Shown here: positions 6,363 to 7,669 of the stretch, one piece after another
Position numbering within the stretch: position 1 is the first letter of the stretch
Layout of the letters: each line of letters opens with the position of its first letter
Assembly: GCA_027310845.1 (NCBI GenBank)
Contig: DAIDAB010000096.1
Span: 1 to 7,669 of the forward strand
DNA length: 7,669 nucleotides
Direction: 5' to 3'
Source of the DNA: a bacterium
GTDB lineage: Archaea; Thermoproteota; Nitrososphaeria; Nitrososphaerales; CADDZS01
Notes under the pieces: model-generated
Database searches by the model: none
Seen by the model: the letters and a program-made list of their open reading frames with translations, nothing else
Told to the model about the DNA's origin: nothing
Position numbers and translations under genes: made by a program

Positions 6363-6449
6363 ATAGACTTTCCACGAGCCCGAAGCCTCAATTTGTCGGA
6401 TCAAGGACTCGGTCTCATTTATCTCTGCAGCTTGAGTATAGACTTTCCA
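6363..6449 (+). repeat. 12-base direct repeat upstream of arsN2
   Basis: ATAGACTTTCCA occurs exactly at 6363-6374 and again at 6438-6449, with starts 75 bases apart. The second copy ends about 30 bases before the arsN2 TATA box. The 75-base spacing is close to seven helical turns, so both copies would face nearly the same side. It may be a pair of activator sites or a trace of a small duplication. Confidence 0.4.
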
Positions 6450-6477
6450 ATCAGCTTTATGTTTGGATGAAAAGTCG

Positions 6478-6485
6478 ATAAATAT
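6478..6485 (+). promoter_or_regulatory. TATA box for arsN2; fixes the start codon
   Basis: ATAAATAT is a good archaeal TATA element centred about 26 bases before the ATG at 6508, so transcription should begin at or next to that codon. It lies inside the longer open frame that begins with TTG at 6463, which argues that the longer form is not made. Confidence 0.55.
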
Positions 6486-6507
6486 CACCTCACTTCATTC
6501 ACAGCAT

Positions 6508-6966
6508 ATGAAAGAGATCATCCAGCCTCTCGTGAGCATCGAAAAAGCATCACTAAGAGATATTAATGGCATCAAGGCGCTGCTCACAATCTCCGATCTC
6601 ACACTGGCAGGCATCGAAGAAACTGAATTTTGGATTGTGCGGGATAAAACAAATAAAATGCCAAAGGCTTGCATTGGGCTTGAAACTCACGACAATGACG
6701 GGCTGCTTCGATCTGTTGCAGTCAAGAAAGAGTATCAGAAAACTGGCATTGGAAGCGGGCTGGTTCTCCATGTCATGCAGGTGGCCAAAGAGAGGAAACT
6801 GCGAAACTTGTACCTGCTTACCATGACTGCAAGAGTTTTCTTTCCAAGGTTCAGATTCGTTCAGATCACGAGGGCAAGTGTCGAAAAGGAGGCAATATCG
6901 AAATCAAGGGAGTTCGAAGCCTGTTCGGAGACATCGACGCTGATGAAATTCGATGTTAGTCAATAA
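6508..6966 (+). CDS. arsN2: ArsN2-type GNAT acetyltransferase, arsenic-resistance associated
   Basis: A 152-residue GNAT protein matching the ArsN2 pattern along its length: N-terminal 'ASLRDINGIKALL', 'LLRSVAVKKEYQKTGIGSGL' as acetyl-CoA motif A (67-85; Q77, G80, G82), 'LRNLYLLTMTARVFFPRFRF' (98-117), then the signature C-terminus with 'SREFEACSETSTLM' around C139. ArsN proteins occur in ars operons. ArsN1 acetylates the organoarsenical arsinothricin, while the substrate of ArsN2 is less certain, so activity here is inferred. The frame opens earlier at TTG 6463, but a TATA box at 6478-6485 points to a leaderless start at ATG 6508. Downstream, 44 bases away, is a winged-helix regulator and then the poly-Cys ORF, probably partly co-transcribed. 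The nearby arsC fragment supports an arsenic context. Confidence 0.82.
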   Translation: MKEIIQPLVSIEKASLRDINGIKALLTISDLTLAGIEETEFWIVRDKTNKMPKACIGLETHDNDGLLRSVAVKKEYQKTGIGSGLVLHVMQVAKERKLRNLYLLTMTARVFFPRFRFVQITRASVEKEAISKSREFEACSETSTLMKFDVSQ

Positions 6967-6969
6967 ATA
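6963..6969 (+). promoter_or_regulatory. Possible internal TATA box overlapping the arsN2 stop
   Basis: ATAAATA spans the TAA stop of arsN2 and lies about 45 bases before the ATG at 7011, or 30 before the TTG at 6996. It could drive the regulator and poly-Cys ORF separately from arsN2. The coincidence with a stop codon makes chance a real possibility. Confidence 0.3.
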
Positions 6970-7010
6970 CTGCCGCTGTACTCTTTCACTTTGGTTTGTC
7001 CCAGCCCTTG

Positions 7011-7262
7011 ATGTGTTGCACTGTGCCGAGCGGCTCGGAAAGTGAGAGATGCGTGGAGCTCACCTTGAGAGAATACCAAGTGTGCAACACAATCTGCGCA
7101 AACAAGGCTCCCATTTCATTTTCAGAGATCAAGCAAGCTTCCAATCTCCACCAAGAAGTCCTCTCGCGGATTCTTCGAAGGTTGACTCTCCATCGCGTGA
7201 TTCAGAAAATTGGAGATGGGAAGTACATGCCACTCCTTAGCAGCGAGAAGTGCGGTCAATAA
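7011..7262 (+). CDS. Short Cys-containing winged-helix regulator
   Basis: An 83-residue protein consisting of one winged helix-turn-helix. 'ELTLREYQVCNTICANKAPISFSEIKQASNLHQEVLSRILRRL' provides the helices, with 'HQEVLSRILRRLTLH' as the probable recognition helix, and 'RVIQKIGDGKYMPL' the wing. This resembles short archaeal ArsR/MarR-like regulators. Cysteines are frequent for so small a protein: C2, C3, C14, C24, C29 and C81. That suits a thiol metal(loid) sensor, although no canonical ArsR CxC pair in the recognition helix is seen. ATG 7011 is preferred; a TTG at 6996 in the same frame would add five residues. It sits between arsN2 and the poly-Cys ORF with gaps of about 44 bases each side, suggesting an operon it may autoregulate. 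The ligand is inference. Confidence 0.72.
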   Translation: MCCTVPSGSESERCVELTLREYQVCNTICANKAPISFSEIKQASNLHQEVLSRILRRLTLHRVIQKIGDGKYMPLLSSEKCGQ

Positions 7263-7285
7263 TAATCTCCTCTTTCCAAGATGAA

Positions 7286-7295
7286 GGAGAGGTGA
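7286..7295 (+). promoter_or_regulatory. Strong Shine-Dalgarno site for the poly-Cys ORF
   Basis: GGAGAGGTGA contains GAGGTGA, a seven-base match to the sequence complementary to the archaeal 16S rRNA 3' end (GGAGGTGAT). It ends 10 bases before the ATG at 7306. Other genes here have little or none, as expected for leaderless first genes, whereas an internal operon gene needs one. Confidence 0.65.
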
Positions 7296-7305
7296 AATCA
7301 TAGAG

Positions 7306-7395
7306 ATGTGTTGCTGTTGCTGCTGTTGCGCGCCGGGCGGTTCTGACTGCTGCGGTGCTGAATCGGCAAAATCCACTCCGACAGGATCGCCCTGA
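7306..7395 (+). CDS. 29-residue poly-cysteine miniprotein, metallothionein-like
   Basis: The frame reads MCCCCCCCAPGGSDCCGAES and then nine more residues, ending SP before TGA. Nine of the first 16 residues are Cys: seven in a row after Met, and a CC pair after a turn-forming APGGSD spacer. The tail is short and polar with Ser, Thr, Pro and Gly. A strong Shine-Dalgarno sequence precedes it at ideal spacing, 43 bases after the regulator's stop, which argues that it is translated as the last gene of that operon. Closely packed thiols would bind soft metals or arsenite, so a buffer, chaperone or sequestration peptide is the natural inference. It is not a recognised metallothionein, and I know no named family with seven consecutive N-terminal Cys. 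Alternative: a chance TGC/TGT triplet repeat, or a modified-peptide precursor. Confidence 0.6.
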   Translation: MCCCCCCCAPGGSDCCGAESAKSTPTGSP

Positions 7396-7404
7396 TCGAA
7401 GCGC

Positions 7405-7669
7405 CTATCCTATTTCTTTTTGTGTCAATCCAATAACTCGCCGTTCGATTTCATCTCTGATCTTCCGGACTTGCTCAATGGATTTGTTCTTAGGGTCTTC
7501 GAGATCCCAGTCAACGAGCTTCTTTTGCATCTGAGCGAGAATGGGCTTTGGGCATGCCTCCTCAACAGAGCAACCCATGGTGATGACTAGGCTTGCGTTT
7601 TGAATCATCTCCGAGGTAAGCATCTTAGGGATCCTTGGAGAGAGATCTACTCCCTTCTATTTCATAACC
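7405..7669 (-). CDS. arsC: Arsenate reductase ArsC (LMW-phosphatase type), C-terminal part, interrupted by in-frame TAG
   Basis: From ATG 7623 the frame gives 72 residues that match the C-terminal half of thioredoxin-coupled ArsC: 'PKMLTSEMI' just at its start, 'ASLVITMGCSVEEACP' with two cysteines six apart (C18, C24) where ArsC carries its redox cysteines, then 'DWDLEDPKNKSIEQVRKIRDEIERRV'. This enzyme reduces arsenate to arsenite for export or methylation. Homology continues upstream of that ATG: the same frame reads KGVDLSPRIPKMLT, an obvious ArsC segment, then a TAG codon at 7660-7658 where a Glu is usual, preceded by VMK. The N-terminal phosphate-binding Cys loop lies beyond the window. 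Either the gene is broken, or the base near the window end is an error, or TAG is read through. TAG also ends this gene and others here, so general recoding is unlikely. Confidence 0.8.
7411..7421 (+). terminator. T-rich probable terminator after the poly-Cys ORF
   Basis: TATTTCTTTTT follows the poly-Cys stop by 15 bases on the plus strand. Archaeal RNA polymerase terminates at T-rich non-template tracts, so this could end the arsN2-regulator-miniprotein transcript. It overlaps the last codons of the convergent arsC, so its composition may also simply reflect coding sequence. Confidence 0.35.

Noticed and set aside
6200..6391. 63-codon minus-strand frame upstream of the transporter gene
   Set aside because: Low-complexity Ser/Arg composition, no motif, no start signal.
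7122..7376. Minus-strand frame with a poly-Gln stretch opposite the poly-Cys ORF
   Set aside because: It is the antisense reading of the TGC/TGT codons; the ribosome site and operon context support the plus strand.
7658..7660. TAG read as pyrrolysine throughout this genome
   Set aside because: At least four other genes in the window, including arsC itself, end at TAG in places that give normal family lengths.

Overview
The window looks archaeal. Most genes have a TATA-like A/T box about 25-35 nt before the start codon and little or no Shine-Dalgarno sequence, as expected for leaderless or near-leaderless archaeal transcripts. Protein types (a Thr-rich anchored surface protein, a short winged-helix regulator, a GT-C-like membrane enzyme) fit this. 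A lineage within Nitrososphaeria/Thermoproteota or Thermoplasmatota is possible, but I cannot place it from sequence alone. I see no mobile element, CRISPR array, rRNA or convincing tRNA.

Layout. 3-794 (+): C-terminal part of a multi-pass membrane protein, probably a GT-C/GT87-type glycosyltransferase. 982-1563 (+): membrane-anchored Thr/Ser-rich surface protein. 1835-2773 (+): metallo-beta-lactamase-fold hydrolase with a complete metal site. 2932-4029 (+): radical SAM/SPASM enzyme, preceded by a perfect 9-bp inverted repeat and a possible 22-codon leader ORF. 4308-4796 (-): four-helix membrane protein with a Met/Gly/Tyr/Trp-rich loop. 4939-5439 (+): GNAT acetyltransferase, divergent from the previous gene. 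5449-6159 (-): CDF-like cation transporter with a 10-cysteine N-terminal tail. 6508-6966 (+): ArsN2-type acetyltransferase. 7011-7262 (+): short Cys-containing winged-helix regulator. 7306-7395 (+): a 29-residue protein that begins Met followed by seven cysteines. 7405-7669 (-): arsenate reductase ArsC, running off the window and interrupted by an in-frame TAG.

The right half (about 4300-7669) reads as a metal/metalloid-handling neighbourhood: arsenate reductase, ArsN2, a metal-type transporter, a thiol-bearing regulator and a very small poly-cysteine protein, plus a possible copper-linked Met-rich membrane protein. The most notable observation is the probable operon arsN2 - winged helix - poly-Cys miniprotein. 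The miniprotein has the strongest Shine-Dalgarno match I noticed and resembles a minimal thiol ligand or metallothionein-like peptide. The family calls for ArsC, ArsN2, MBL, radical SAM and GNAT come from motifs; the arsenic/heavy-metal system as a whole is inference.
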